Shown here piece after piece: positions 16,896-24,366 of a stretch of 64,000 nucleotides of DNA. Below the pieces are notes generated by a model, which worked only from the letters and a program-made list of their open reading frames with translations, ran no database searches and was not told where the DNA came from. The number at the start of each line of letters is the position of its first letter. The first letter of the stretch is position 1. Source of the stretch: an uncultured Planctomycetota bacterium (GTDB taxonomy: Bacteria; Planctomycetota; Brocadiia; CAIUPP01); contig CAIUPP010000023.1 in NCBI GenBank assembly GCA_903901045.1, forward strand, positions 124,001 through 188,000, in the 5' to 3' direction. A program made the position numbers and the translations under genes.

Positions 16896-18527
16896 TCATT
16901 TGCCGGGCTGTGATATCTGATACCACGCCTCACAACAATACTCGTCGTACGCCACCAGATACCACACCCCATCCTCGCGCCGGATATCATAGTTGCCGGG
17001 CGAGACCTCCTGACGGGCCTGTTCTCCGAAGAACACGTTGCTCACATCCTTTGCGTCAGATGGTCCAATGGCGCCTTGTATGGCAGTACGAATCTCCTCG
17101 ACTGACGCACCATTCGAAAGCTTGCCGCCGGATTCCAGCGACTCAGCGATGTCTCTCATCACGAAGCGCCCCATCTGATCTTCTAGCCGAACGTCTACTT
17201 TCGGCAGAACCAGATAGAAAATGGCAGAGCCTATTATCACAACGACCACGCCTGCTCCCATAAAGCGAGTGACGAACCATTTCCGGCCACGACTGCGAAC
17301 AACAGGACGCGCGACAAACAAGCAGATGGTGCCGAATGCAGACTCCAAGAGGAACAACCACGCCCCTGCGGTCACGCGCGCGCCATGTCTGCTGTAATAG
17401 TGGTGGCGATAGGGGCGACCGTCCTCCCACGAAAGGCGGAAGTCCTCAACCATTTGTGTTGGCGCAACATGGCAGGACAGTCTGGTTACTACACAGTCAT
17501 CCCACATTACTGCCGTCAAGTCGGGGTGTCCCAGATGTTGTCCAAACGAGCGGCCTACCGCCACCGTTTGTTTGCCGCTCATCACCATTCTGCCGCCAGC
17601 GGGGTACGTCCGGACTCCCTGCGCTTCGACAACATACGTGTCGCAGAACTCGCGCTTCATTGGCCAGCATTCCGCTCCCTTCTCGCCGACCGCATATATC
17701 TCCAAATCCACCGGCGCACCGGCCAAGGCGGTCAGGCGCATCGGGTAGATTGCTTCCTTTGTCGCAAAGTCGAACCGGATTGGGTGTGGTGTACTGACGC
17801 CCCCCTCGGTGCGCGTTAGTTTCGCCGCGGAGAAGCACCACCCCTTGGCGATGTAATCGCTGACAACCGCATCGGCCTTCTCCGGCAATGCCATGAAGCC
17901 GTTTTCGGCTAGCCACTGATTCAGTCCATCGGGATTCTTGGCCTTCAGAATCGCGACTTCGTAGGAACCCACTTGAACCTGTTTCTCGACCGCAACTCCA
18001 AGTGCCGCCGACGAAGCGCTTATGGCGCCTCCCCTTGCGCTACTGAGTGCGGGCAGGAACATACCAGCGAAGATCGCAAACAAGGCAAGGACCGAAAGTG
18101 CTTCGATCAGACTCTGTGGCCGGTTCGCACCTAAAGGCCGTATTATGATGAAGAAGGAAATGTAGAGCACAAGTCCCGCCAGGACGCACGCAGCCTCAAG
18201 CCAGTCCGGCAGTTCGTGCGTAATCTCCGGCTGCAGTCGGAACGCAATCGTCTTCATCGCCCCGGACGAAACGGGGAGAATCTTATCCGGCACGATGGGG
18301 AGCGGGATGATCCAGCCGACCTCTTTGGCCTCGGTCTGGAAGGAGGATTCGATGATGAGCGTCTCGCGCCCGTCGCGGAACGCGATCAGCGCGCGCTGCT
18401 GAGGAATTGTCGCGGGAACCTGATAGACCAGCGGGGGGATATAGCAACCGTCGGCGTGAGCGGAAGAGCCGACAGAGAGAGCAATCACTGCAAGCAGCCA
18501 AAACATTGCGCCCCTGCAATGGATCAT
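16896..18527 (-). CDS. DUF2330-like exported membrane protein with an internal prepilin-like helix
   Basis: 543 residues. A signal peptide (about 1-26, ending SSAHADG) is followed by a domain resembling DUF2330 (CYIPP start, ESSFQTEAKEVGWIIPLP, then VGSYEVAILKAKN ... WLAENGF and KGWCFSAAKL). Transmembrane segments lie at about 110-130, 139-160, 385-405 and 415-440. Residues about 139-167 (SLIEALSVLALFAIFAG) resemble the N-terminal helix of type IV/DUF1559 prepilins although they are internal. Function is unknown. The ATG at 18527 was chosen because AAGGAGGGG lies just before it, giving a clean signal peptide. Confidence 0.72.
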   Translation of the reverse strand: MIHCRGAMFWLLAVIALSVGSSAHADGCYIPPLVYQVPATIPQQRALIAFRDGRETLIIESSFQTEAKEVGWIIPLPIVPDKILPVSSGAMKTIAFRLQPEITHELPDWLEAACVLAGLVLYISFFIIIRPLGANRPQSLIEALSVLALFAIFAGMFLPALSSARGGAISASSAALGVAVEKQVQVGSYEVAILKAKNPDGLNQWLAENGFMALPEKADAVVSDYIAKGWCFSAAKLTRTEGGVSTPHPIRFDFATKEAIYPMRLTALAGAPVDLEIYAVGEKGAECWPMKREFCDTYVVEAQGVRTYPAGGRMVMSGKQTVAVGRSFGQHLGHPDLTAVMWDDCVVTRLSCHVAPTQMVEDFRLSWEDGRPYRHHYYSRHGARVTAGAWLFLLESAFGTICLFVARPVVRSRGRKWFVTRFMGAGVVVVIIGSAIFYLVLPKVDVRLEDQMGRFVMRDIAESLESGGKLSNGASVEEIRTAIQGAIGPSDAKDVSNVFFGEQARQEVSPGNYDIRREDGVWYLVAYDEYCCEAWYQISQPGK

Positions 18528-18572
18528 CCGCCCCTCCTTATCTCGCCTCTGATGCCGCACAATTACTGACAT

Positions 18573-18598
18573 GTAGCGCGGGTTCTCAAATCCGCGAC
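18573..18598. repeat. GTCCGCG-family hairpin
   Basis: GTAGCGCGGGTTCTC followed by AAATCCGCGAC forms a short imperfect hairpin between the membrane-protein start and the nucleotidyltransferase stop. Confidence 0.55.
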
Positions 18599-18617
18599 AT
18601 CCTCCGTTCTTTCCGCC

Positions 18618-19070
18618 TCACGTCTCCCCCAGCGCCTCGATGTCCGCCAAGTCTTTGGGCCGGCCGATGGCGCGCTTGTTGGCAATGTACTGTTCTCGGC
18701 CAAGGAAGGAAGCCGGCGCGCCCCCATAATCACCTGCCACGCGTCCGCCCCATGCTTCCTGCCAGGAGACGCCCGTTATGGAGGTCATCATATCCACTCG
18801 AACCGGTGGCACACCCAGTTGAACCACCTTGTCGGTCGCAGTGAAATCGGCAGGAGTGATGTTCACGCTGGCAAAGCCGAAGTCCGCCAGCGCAAGGCAT
18901 ATGCGCCGCGCGTTCTCCGGATCGGGGCGGACAAGGATGTCCAAGTCACCCGTGAATCGCGGCGCGCCGTGGAACGCCAACGCCTGCGCGCCGACGATCA
19001 GGTATTCAACCTTTCGTCCGTTGAATAACCCGAGCAACTCTCTGAAGTCTTGCTGTGGCTGCATGTCCAT
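18618..19070 (-). CDS. Nucleotidyltransferase-fold protein (DUF6036-like)
   Basis: 150 residues. Minimal nucleotidyltransferase fold: GAQALAFHGAPRFTGDLDILV (about 27-47) gives the Gly-Ala entry and the DxD metal pair, and VRVDMMTS (about 92) supplies a third Asp. The C-terminal RPKDLADIEAL is typical of stand-alone nucleotidyltransferases found in toxin-antitoxin-like pairs. It overlaps the small upstream gene by 65 bases, a tight coupling that supports functional partnership. Confidence 0.8.
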   Translation of the reverse strand: MDMQPQQDFRELLGLFNGRKVEYLIVGAQALAFHGAPRFTGDLDILVRPDPENARRICLALADFGFASVNITPADFTATDKVVQLGVPPVRVDMMTSITGVSWQEAWGGRVAGDYGGAPASFLGREQYIANKRAIGRPKDLADIEALGET

Positions 19071-19197
19071 AGTGTTGCCTTCGCAGGGTCTCGACCGCCG
19101 CCAGCCGCTCCGAGGGCGGGCGACTCAGCCAATAGGCCAGATCGTCCGAAGGAGTGATATCCTGCAACCGTTTCTTGACCACGGTTTTCTTGTCCAT
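19006..19197 (-). CDS. Small partner protein of the nucleotidyltransferase
   Basis: 63 residues. Conserved-looking pattern LSRPPSERLAAVETLRRQ followed by RLQRVARVIQ, which I recall in small proteins encoded directly before nucleotidyltransferase genes. No catalytic motif; helical and basic. It may be the antitoxin or adaptor of a toxin-antitoxin-like pair, which is inference. The start at 19197 is chosen at MDKKT; the upstream frame crosses a repeat. It overlaps the next gene by 65 bases. Confidence 0.68.
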   Translation of the reverse strand: MDKKTVVKKRLQDITPSDDLAYWLSRPPSERLAAVETLRRQHYGHAATARLQRVARVIQRTKG

Positions 19198-19289
19198 GTC
19201 GTTACTATACCACAAGATGCGGGGAGCTTCACTTAAAAAGCAACGGGCGCCGGAGCCTTCCCGCTCCAGCGCCCGTAACTCACTGCTAT

Positions 19290-19354
19290 CGCGGACTTGC
19301 CGTCCAACTTCGCTCACGGCCCCGAGCCTGCCGAGGGGATAGTCCGCGCTACAC
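19290..19354. repeat. 65-bp direct repeat, copy 1 (GTCCGCG family)
   Basis: CGCGGACTTGCC ... GTCCGCGCTACAC, an open-hairpin version of the GTCCGCG family. Nearly identical to 19495-19559, 205 bases away. Shorter hairpins at 19369-19388 (CGCGGACT-TGAT-AGTCCGCG), about 19402-19422 and about 19445-19468 fill the space between. Confidence 0.85.
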
Positions 19355-19494
19355 ACTACACACGGCCTCGCGGACTTGATAGTCCGCGCTACATACGGAT
19401 TCGCGGGCTGAAGCCCGCGCTACACATGGCGAGAAGGACATGTGGCGTGGGTTATCAAACCCGCGACAGCATTCGTCCTTCCGCTTCCCGCAAT

Positions 19495-19559
19495 CGCGGA
19501 CTTGCCGTTCGACTTCGCTCACGGCCCCGAGCCTGCCGAGGGGATAGTCCGCGCTACAC
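19495..19559. repeat. 65-bp direct repeat, copy 2 (GTCCGCG family)
   Basis: Second copy; differs from 19290-19354 by two or three bases. With the intervening hairpins it makes the whole 19198-19581 gap repetitive, with no gene. Confidence 0.85.
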
Positions 19560-19581
19560 TCCCGGAACCTCGCTACACGTC

Positions 19582-20640
19582 TTACTTGAAAAGCCCCGCC
19601 TTGCCGGCGCAACCGAGAACATCCAGCTTGCGCGCGACCATGTCGCGGATCGCTTCGCGGGCCGGCCCGAGGTATTCGCGCGGGTCGAAGCTGAACTTCG
19701 GCCGGCTGCCCTGCTTGCCACCCTCGATCCACTTCAGCAACTCCGCGTTGCACTCCCCCCAGACCTTGAGGATGTTCGCGGTCATGGCGAGGCGCAGGTC
19801 GGTGTCGATGTTCACCTTGCAGACGGCCATCTTGGAGGCTTTGCTGATCGCCTCTTCCGGGACGCCCATGGAGCCGGGCATCTGCTCCCAGCCCTGCTTC
19901 AGCGCCACTTCCAGCATTTTCTTGTTCTTCGATTCGAGGACGGCGTAGCTGTTGACGAAGTCGATGAACTCCTGCGGCACCGAGCTTGAGCCGTGCATCA
20001 CCAGCGGAAAGTTCGGCACGAGCCGGCCGATCTCCTCGATGCGGTCGAACGCCAGCTTCGGGGCTTTCTTGAATTTGTACGCGCCGTGGCTGGTGCCGAT
20101 GGCCACCGCCAGGCTGTCGCAGCCGGAGCGCTTGACGAACTCCTGCACCTGCTTCGGGTCGGTGAGATGCTTCTCCACGTCATCCGCGCCAACGCCCACC
20201 ACGTCCTCTTCGATGCCGCCCAGCTTGCCCAGTTCCGCCTCGACGGTGACGAACGGCTTGTGCGCGTGGGCGCGCTCGACGATTTTCTTGGTGTTCTCGA
20301 TGTTCTTGTCGAATGTCTCCCCCGAGCCGTCGTACATCACCGAGGTGAACCCCTCGTCGATGCATTTCATCGTGGTGTCGAAGTCGCCGTGGTCCAGGTG
20401 GATCGCGACGGGGATTCCCGGCATCTCCTCGCAGGCGGCGTTGATGAGGGCATGCAGGTACCTCATGCTGGCGTACTTGCGCGCGCCTTTGCTGATCTGG
20501 AGGATCACCGGGGCCTGCTTCTCCTTGCACGCCCACATGATCCCCTGAATGATCTCCATGTTGTTCACATTGAAAGCGCCGATGGCGAACTTGCCCTTCA
20601 TCGCCTCGTCGAACATCCGTTTCGTATTGACTAGCGGCAT
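19582..20640 (-). CDS. fba: Class II fructose-1,6-bisphosphate aldolase
   Basis: 352 residues. Zinc-dependent cleavage of fructose-1,6-bisphosphate to dihydroxyacetone phosphate and glyceraldehyde-3-phosphate in glycolysis and gluconeogenesis. Motifs: GAFNVNNME near the start, AIHLDHGDFD (about 80, catalytic Asp and zinc His), VEAELGKLGGIEED (about 133), GTSHGAYKF (about 182, zinc His), VMHGSSSVP (about 217) and KVNIDTDLR (about 280). ATG with AAGGAG 6 bases upstream and its own promoter. Confidence 0.97.
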   Translation of the reverse strand: MPLVNTKRMFDEAMKGKFAIGAFNVNNMEIIQGIMWACKEKQAPVILQISKGARKYASMRYLHALINAACEEMPGIPVAIHLDHGDFDTTMKCIDEGFTSVMYDGSGETFDKNIENTKKIVERAHAHKPFVTVEAELGKLGGIEEDVVGVGADDVEKHLTDPKQVQEFVKRSGCDSLAVAIGTSHGAYKFKKAPKLAFDRIEEIGRLVPNFPLVMHGSSSVPQEFIDFVNSYAVLESKNKKMLEVALKQGWEQMPGSMGVPEEAISKASKMAVCKVNIDTDLRLAMTANILKVWGECNAELLKWIEGGKQGSRPKFSFDPREYLGPAREAIRDMVARKLDVLGCAGKAGLFK

Positions 20641-20692
20641 TGCGTTCTCCTTCCTGCCATGCGGAATGCGTCACAAACCGAACAGTTGCACC

Positions 20693-20721
20693 ATTATTAC
20701 GCCGAGGCGGCGCGAGGTCAA
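20693..20721 (-). promoter_or_regulatory. Promoter for fba
   Basis: On the minus strand TTGACC (20716-20721), 17 bp, AATAAT (20693-20698), about 55 bases upstream of the ATG. Confidence 0.6.
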
Positions 20722-20747
20722 GCGAACAGCAGTGTGGCAGCGTGTTC

Positions 20748-20957
20748 ACCACGGAGAACGGAGAAACGAGAGCAACCGCCGGCGAACGCAGATAAACGCC
20801 GGCACAAGGCACGATACGATTTCTCAGAGCATGATTCCGTTTGCCTCTTCCGTATCCGCTTTCATCTGCCTCCATCGGCGGTTCCCGGCATTTCCGTTCT
20901 GTTGCCGTCCACTTCCCGCGCCGTTCTCCGTGGTTCTCCGTGGCCCTTCGTGGTGAA
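20748..20957. repeat. ACGGAG-type inverted repeat, copy 2
   Basis: TTCACCACGGAGAACGGAG at the left and TTCTCCGTGG ... CTTCGTGGTGAA at the right form long imperfect arms. Between them are CCGCCGGCGAACGCAGAT and its counterpart ATCTGCCTCCATCGGCGG, a second nested inverted pair. No gene. Confidence 0.75.
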
Positions 20958-20974
20958 GCACCGGCGGATCACGC

Positions 20975-21340
20975 CTACCGAATTTGCTCGATCATCTTCT
21001 CCACGTGGGCCCGGACCGCGGAGTCCGGATAGGTCTTGACGACCTGCTGATAGGTGGCGATGGCTTTCTCCTTCTCCCCCATATCGCGATAGCAGTTCCC
21101 GATCCGGGCCAGCGCATCGGGGGCTTGCGGGTTCTTCGGCGCGAGGTCGATGGCCTTCTGGAACTCCGCGATCGCCTCGGGATATTTCATTCCCTGATAC
21201 AGCAACTGCCCCGCTTCGAAGTGCGTGTCGAAACTGCTGACCACATCATGTTTCGCCGCGCCGATGTACCCCTTCTTGTTGGCGTAGTACGCGGCGCCGC
21301 CGATGAGCAGCAGGATGATTACAACGGTCGAAACGCGCAT
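20975..21340 (-). CDS. Membrane-anchored TPR protein
   Basis: 121 residues. N-terminal transmembrane helix (about 4-20, VVIILLLIGGAAYYA), then about two tetratricopeptide repeats (FEAGQLLYQGMKYPEAIAEFQKAIDLAP and ARIGNCYRDMGEKEKAIATYQQVVKTYP). Probably a small periplasm-facing protein-interaction module; partner unknown. The ATG at 21340 has AAGGAGG upstream. Monocistronic with its own promoter. Confidence 0.8.
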   Translation of the reverse strand: MRVSTVVIILLLIGGAAYYANKKGYIGAAKHDVVSSFDTHFEAGQLLYQGMKYPEAIAEFQKAIDLAPKNPQAPDALARIGNCYRDMGEKEKAIATYQQVVKTYPDSAVRAHVEKMIEQIR

Positions 21341-21382
21341 AGCCGCACCTCCTTGAAGTGTCCAACCGATCCCCTCCACAGA

Positions 21383-21411
21383 ATTATCGGCTGCCATTGG
21401 GGGCTTGTCAA
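21383..21411 (-). promoter_or_regulatory. Promoter for the TPR protein gene
   Basis: On the minus strand TTGACA (21406-21411), 17 bp, GATAAT (21383-21388). Confidence 0.6.
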
Positions 21412-21436
21412 CGACTTTTTAGCGGCGGGCGGAGAA

Positions 21437-21590
21437 CGGATCAATGGTCAATGGGGAATTGGCAATGGTCATTTGTCAACGAACGGCCATAAAAACTGCG
21501 GCTATCGTGTTGCGCGAAGCGTTGCCGTATCATTGGTAATTGAGAATTGCCCATTGACCATTGCCCATTGACAGTTCGCCATTCGCAAAT
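21437..21590. repeat. CAATGGTCAATGG-type repeats
   Basis: AATGGTCAATGGGGAATTGG near 21443 and ATTGCCCATTGACCATTGCC near 21545 are facing copies of the same short words, giving an inverted arrangement between the TPR gene and xylB. No gene. Confidence 0.7.
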
Positions 21591-21609
21591 GATCCGTTCC
21601 CCGCCATTC

Positions 21610-21638
21610 TTGACAACCGCCCTCCCCTCGCATATCTT
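21610..21638 (+). promoter_or_regulatory. Promoter for xylB
   Basis: TTGACA (21610-21615), 17 bp, TATCTT (21633-21638), about 40 bases upstream of the ATG at 21681. Confidence 0.65.
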
Positions 21639-21680
21639 CTTGCAAACCGGTTTCGCGATCTCTTCTAGCGTGAGGGTTCA

Positions 21681-23207
21681 ATGGGTTATCTACTCGGCAT
21701 CGACGTCGGCACCTCCGGCACCAAGACGCTCCTCTGCGACGACTCCGGCAAAATCCTGGCCTCCGCCACGGAGGAATACCCCTGCATGCACCCGCGCCCG
21801 CTCTGGTCCGAGCAGCGGCCGGAGGACTGGTGGAAGGCGGCGGCGAAGTCCGTCCGCCGCGTCCTCGCCGCGGCTGAGGTCTCCGGGACGCAGGTGCAGG
21901 GGATCGGGCTGAGCGGCCAGATGCATGGCGCCGTCCTGCTCGACGCCGCCGGCAAAGTGCTGCGCCCGGCCATCCTCTGGAACGACCAGCGCACCGGCGA
22001 GGAATGCGCGGAGATCACCCGCAAGGTCGGCGCGGAGCGGCTCATCCGCCTCGTCAGCAACCCCGCACTCACCGGCTTCACCGCCCCGAAAATCATCTGG
22101 GTCCGCAAGCACGAGCCCCGCGTGTATGAGAAGACGCGGAAGATTCTGCTCCCCAAGGATTACATCCGCTACCGCATGAGCGGCGAGTTCGCGACCGAGG
22201 TTTCCGACGCTTCGGGCACGCTGCTGCTGGACGTGGCGCATCGGCGATGGTCGAAGGAGGTCCTCTCAGCGCTGCAGATCCAGCGCGATCTGCTGCCGGA
22301 GTGCTACGAATCGGAGGAAGTTTCCGCGCGCGTGAGCGCATCGGCCGCAAAAGAATTGGGCGTGCCCGCCGGAACTCCCATCGTCGGAGGGGGCGGCGAC
22401 CAGGCGGCGGGGGCGGTTGGCAACGGCATCGTGCGACCCGGCGTCATCTCCGCCACGCTGGGAACCTCGGGGGTCGTCTTCGCCTACTCCGAGAAGGTGC
22501 AGACCGATCCGAAAGGACGCGTGCATACCTTTTGCCACGCCGTGCGCGGCAAGTGGCACGTCATGGGGGTCATGCTCTCGGCGGGCGGATCGTTCCAGTG
22601 GTACCGCAACGCCCTCGGCCAAATCGAGTGCGCCGAGGCCGAGCGGCGCAAGTGCGACCCCTATGAGCTTCTGACCCAGGAGGCCGCGCTCGCCCCCGCC
22701 GGGTCCGAGGGGCTGTACTTCCTCCCCTACCTCACCGGCGAACGCACCCCCCATGCCGACCCGTACGCCAAGGGGGCGTGGATCGGCCTCACCCCGCGCC
22801 ACCGCAAGGAGCACCTCGTCCGCGCGCTGATGGAGGGGGTCACCTACGGAATGCGCGATTCTCTGGAGATTATCCGCGGGATGAAGATACCCGTGCGGCA
22901 GATACGCATCAGCGGCGGCGGCGCGCGCAGCGCGTTCTGGCGTCAGATGCAGGCGGATGTCTATGGCCAGCCCGTCAGCACCATCAACGCCAGCGAAGGC
23001 CCCGCCTTCGGCGTCGCGCTCCTGGCGGGGGTCGGCACCGGCGCATTCAAGAACGTCGCCCAGGCCTGCGACTCCACCATCCGCCTCACCTCCACCACCC
23101 GCCCCAAGGCAGCGGCAAAGAAACTGTACGACCGGGATTATCCGATGTTCGGGAAACTGTATAGGGCGCTGAAGGAAGATTTCAGGGAGATTTCGGGGCT
23201 GGGGTGA
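21681..23207 (+). CDS. xylB: Xylulokinase (FGGY family)
   Basis: 508 residues, full length. Phosphorylates D-xylulose to xylulose-5-phosphate. Two actin-like domains: N-terminal [14 protein letters not shown] (phosphate loop), [12 protein letters not shown] (about 78) and WNDQRT (about 102) typical of XylB; C-terminal [12 protein letters not shown] (about 235), [16 protein letters not shown] (about 355) and the FGGY signature region [18 protein letters not shown] (about 410). No xylA is in the window, although a TIM-barrel gene lies 9 kb away. Start ATG with a GAGG element. Confidence 0.95.
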   Translation: MGYLLGIDVGTSGTKTLLCDDSGKILASATEEYPCMHPRPLWSEQRPEDWWKAAAKSVRRVLAAAEVSGTQVQGIGLSGQMHGAVLLDAAGKVLRPAILWNDQRTGEECAEITRKVGAERLIRLVSNPALTGFTAPKIIWVRKHEPRVYEKTRKILLPKDYIRYRMSGEFATEVSDASGTLLLDVAHRRWSKEVLSALQIQRDLLPECYESEEVSARVSASAAKELGVPAGTPIVGGGGDQAAGAVGNGIVRPGVISATLGTSGVVFAYSEKVQTDPKGRVHTFCHAVRGKWHVMGVMLSAGGSFQWYRNALGQIECAEAERRKCDPYELLTQEAALAPAGSEGLYFLPYLTGERTPHADPYAKGAWIGLTPRHRKEHLVRALMEGVTYGMRDSLEIIRGMKIPVRQIRISGGGARSAFWRQMQADVYGQPVSTINASEGPAFGVALLAGVGTGAFKNVAQACDSTIRLTSTTRPKAAAKKLYDRDYPMFGKLYRALKEDFREISGLG

Positions 23208-23820
23208 GGGTGAAGGGACTGTCCACCGCATAGACACGGAGGACGCGGAAGATGGCGGTTGCAGGAGCGAAGATCACGATCGACAAGATCGAGGTACACA
23301 CGACCCAATTCCTTTTTACGTCATTCGTCGTCTTTCTCCTAACCCGTTATCCCTGCCTGCCCTGAGCTTGGTCGCAGGGGAACACAGCCTAAGGGGTTAT
23401 CGCGTCCCAACATCACCGTGCCGTCGTCCTCCTTCGACGATAGGGCGCGGCGGTTTCCTTCACGCGAAAGCCCATGGGCGGCTTGTCCGGCGCGCGTTCA
23501 TCAACCTCATTTGGAGCAGGCAACGGCAGGGCCGCGAGGCGCTTGATTGACTCCACGATCTTCCGGATCGCTACATCATGCGTCGCAAGCTTTCGCTCCA
23601 ATTCCGCCAGCTTCCCCGCAAACTCCTTGTGGGTATTCAGAACTTCCCGCATTCGCACAAAGGCGCGGACGACAAACAACGAGGCTTCAACCGCGCGCGG
23701 GGAGTTGAGGACCGTAGCCGCCATGATGGCGCCATGTTCGGTGAAAACGAATGGTGCATAGCGCCGACCGCCGTGCCTGGCTCTTGAGGTACCAAATTGG
23801 TACCTCAAAGAAAGCGTTTC

Positions 23821-23964
23821 AGCGGCACTAGAGCGTTTTAACGTTCCATGCCTACGTCGCTGTGTAGGGGCGCAGCATGCTGCGCCCATCGGGCGACCGG
23901 CCTGCCGAGGCTAGCGCTCCTCGCCCCTATCACACACCGTAGCCATGAAAGCCTAAAGTGCGCT
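23821..23964. mobile_element. Small MITE-like element inserted in the ORF6N gene
   Basis: 144 bp, starting AGCGGCACTAGAG and ending CTAAAGTGCGCT. The ends are imperfect inverted repeats extending about 50 bases on each side (AGCGGCACT versus AGCGCACT; CATGCCTACG versus CATGGCTACG; TGTGTAGGGGCG versus TGTGATAGGGGCG). Its centre contains the GCATGC palindrome at 23868-23887. No coding capacity. Confidence 0.72.
23868..23887. repeat. GCATGC palindrome inside the inserted element
   Basis: Perfect GGGCGCAGCATGCTGCGCCC preceded by GTAG; identical core to those at 4464 and 54465. Confidence 0.92.
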
Positions 23965-24191
23965 AAGTTGGAAACGGAAATCCTCAGGAAACCGGCCAAG
24001 ATTGCGACTTACGGCGCGGTTCAACGTCTTTGTTGCCACGCCATAGAGGCGTGCTAAGTCGCTGTCCAATATGACCTTCTGTCCACGCACTGTGTGGATG
24101 AAGGTTTCAATTCGTGCAACAGCGACTGGGGCCATGCCTTCAGTCCTTGCTTTCATTCCATTTTACTCCTGACCTTGCGCCAACCGGAATG

Positions 24192-24226
24192 TGCTCTTGA
24201 TATCGCATTTTGCGATATCAAGAGCA
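24192..24226. promoter_or_regulatory. Perfect 16-bp inverted repeat upstream of the ORF6N gene
   Basis: TGCTCTTGATATCGCA (24192-24207) and its exact reverse complement (24211-24226) around TTT, 36 bases upstream of the ORF6N ATG. Position and symmetry suggest an operator; a transcript hairpin is the alternative. Confidence 0.6.
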
Positions 24227-24290
24227 TAACTTCCTGCCGTGTAATGGACAACGCAAAATCAACCGAGAACCTGCCGAAGTTTCTCTGGAT

Positions 24291-24309
24291 CGGTCACAAT
24301 TTGTGACCG
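24291..24309. promoter_or_regulatory. Palindrome CGGTCACAA-T-TTGTGACCG
   Basis: Perfect 9-bp arms around one base, between the GHMP kinase stop and the ORF6N upstream region. It resembles a dimeric regulator site; the regulator is unknown. Confidence 0.5.
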
Positions 24310-24366
24310 GTTGTCCGTCACCGTGCAACTCCGCACTCCCAGGCGCGCCGAGCATTCCCCAAACAC

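Larger units (their letters stand above)
23413..24156 (-). pseudogene. ORF6N-domain gene disrupted by a 144-bp insertion
   Basis: The N-terminal half (23965-24156) reads the ORF6N signature: IRGQKVILDSDLA-like VRGQKVILDSDLARLYG, then AVSRNLGRFPEDFRFQL. The C-terminal half (23413-23820) continues with SLRYQFGTSRARHGG, FVFTEHGAIMAATVLNSPRA and FVVRAFVRMRE. Both halves are in the same frame, but between them lies 23821-23964, 144 bp (48 codons), with in-frame stops at 23953-23955 and near 23910. Without the insert the two halves form a continuous ORF6N protein of about 200 residues. ORF6N proteins come from phages and mobile DNA and are thought to bind DNA. The gene is now probably inactive. Confidence 0.82.

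Noticed and set aside
19198-19581. Possible CRISPR array in the repeat-rich gap
   Set aside because: Repeats are few, self-complementary and unevenly spaced, without constant-length unique spacers or cas genes.
23252-23365. Short plus-strand frame after xylB reading MAVAGAKITIDKIEVHTT...
   Set aside because: Starts well (GGAGG before ATG) and resembles an enolase-family N-terminus, but stops after 37 codons in a repeat-like area; more likely a remnant or chance than a gene.
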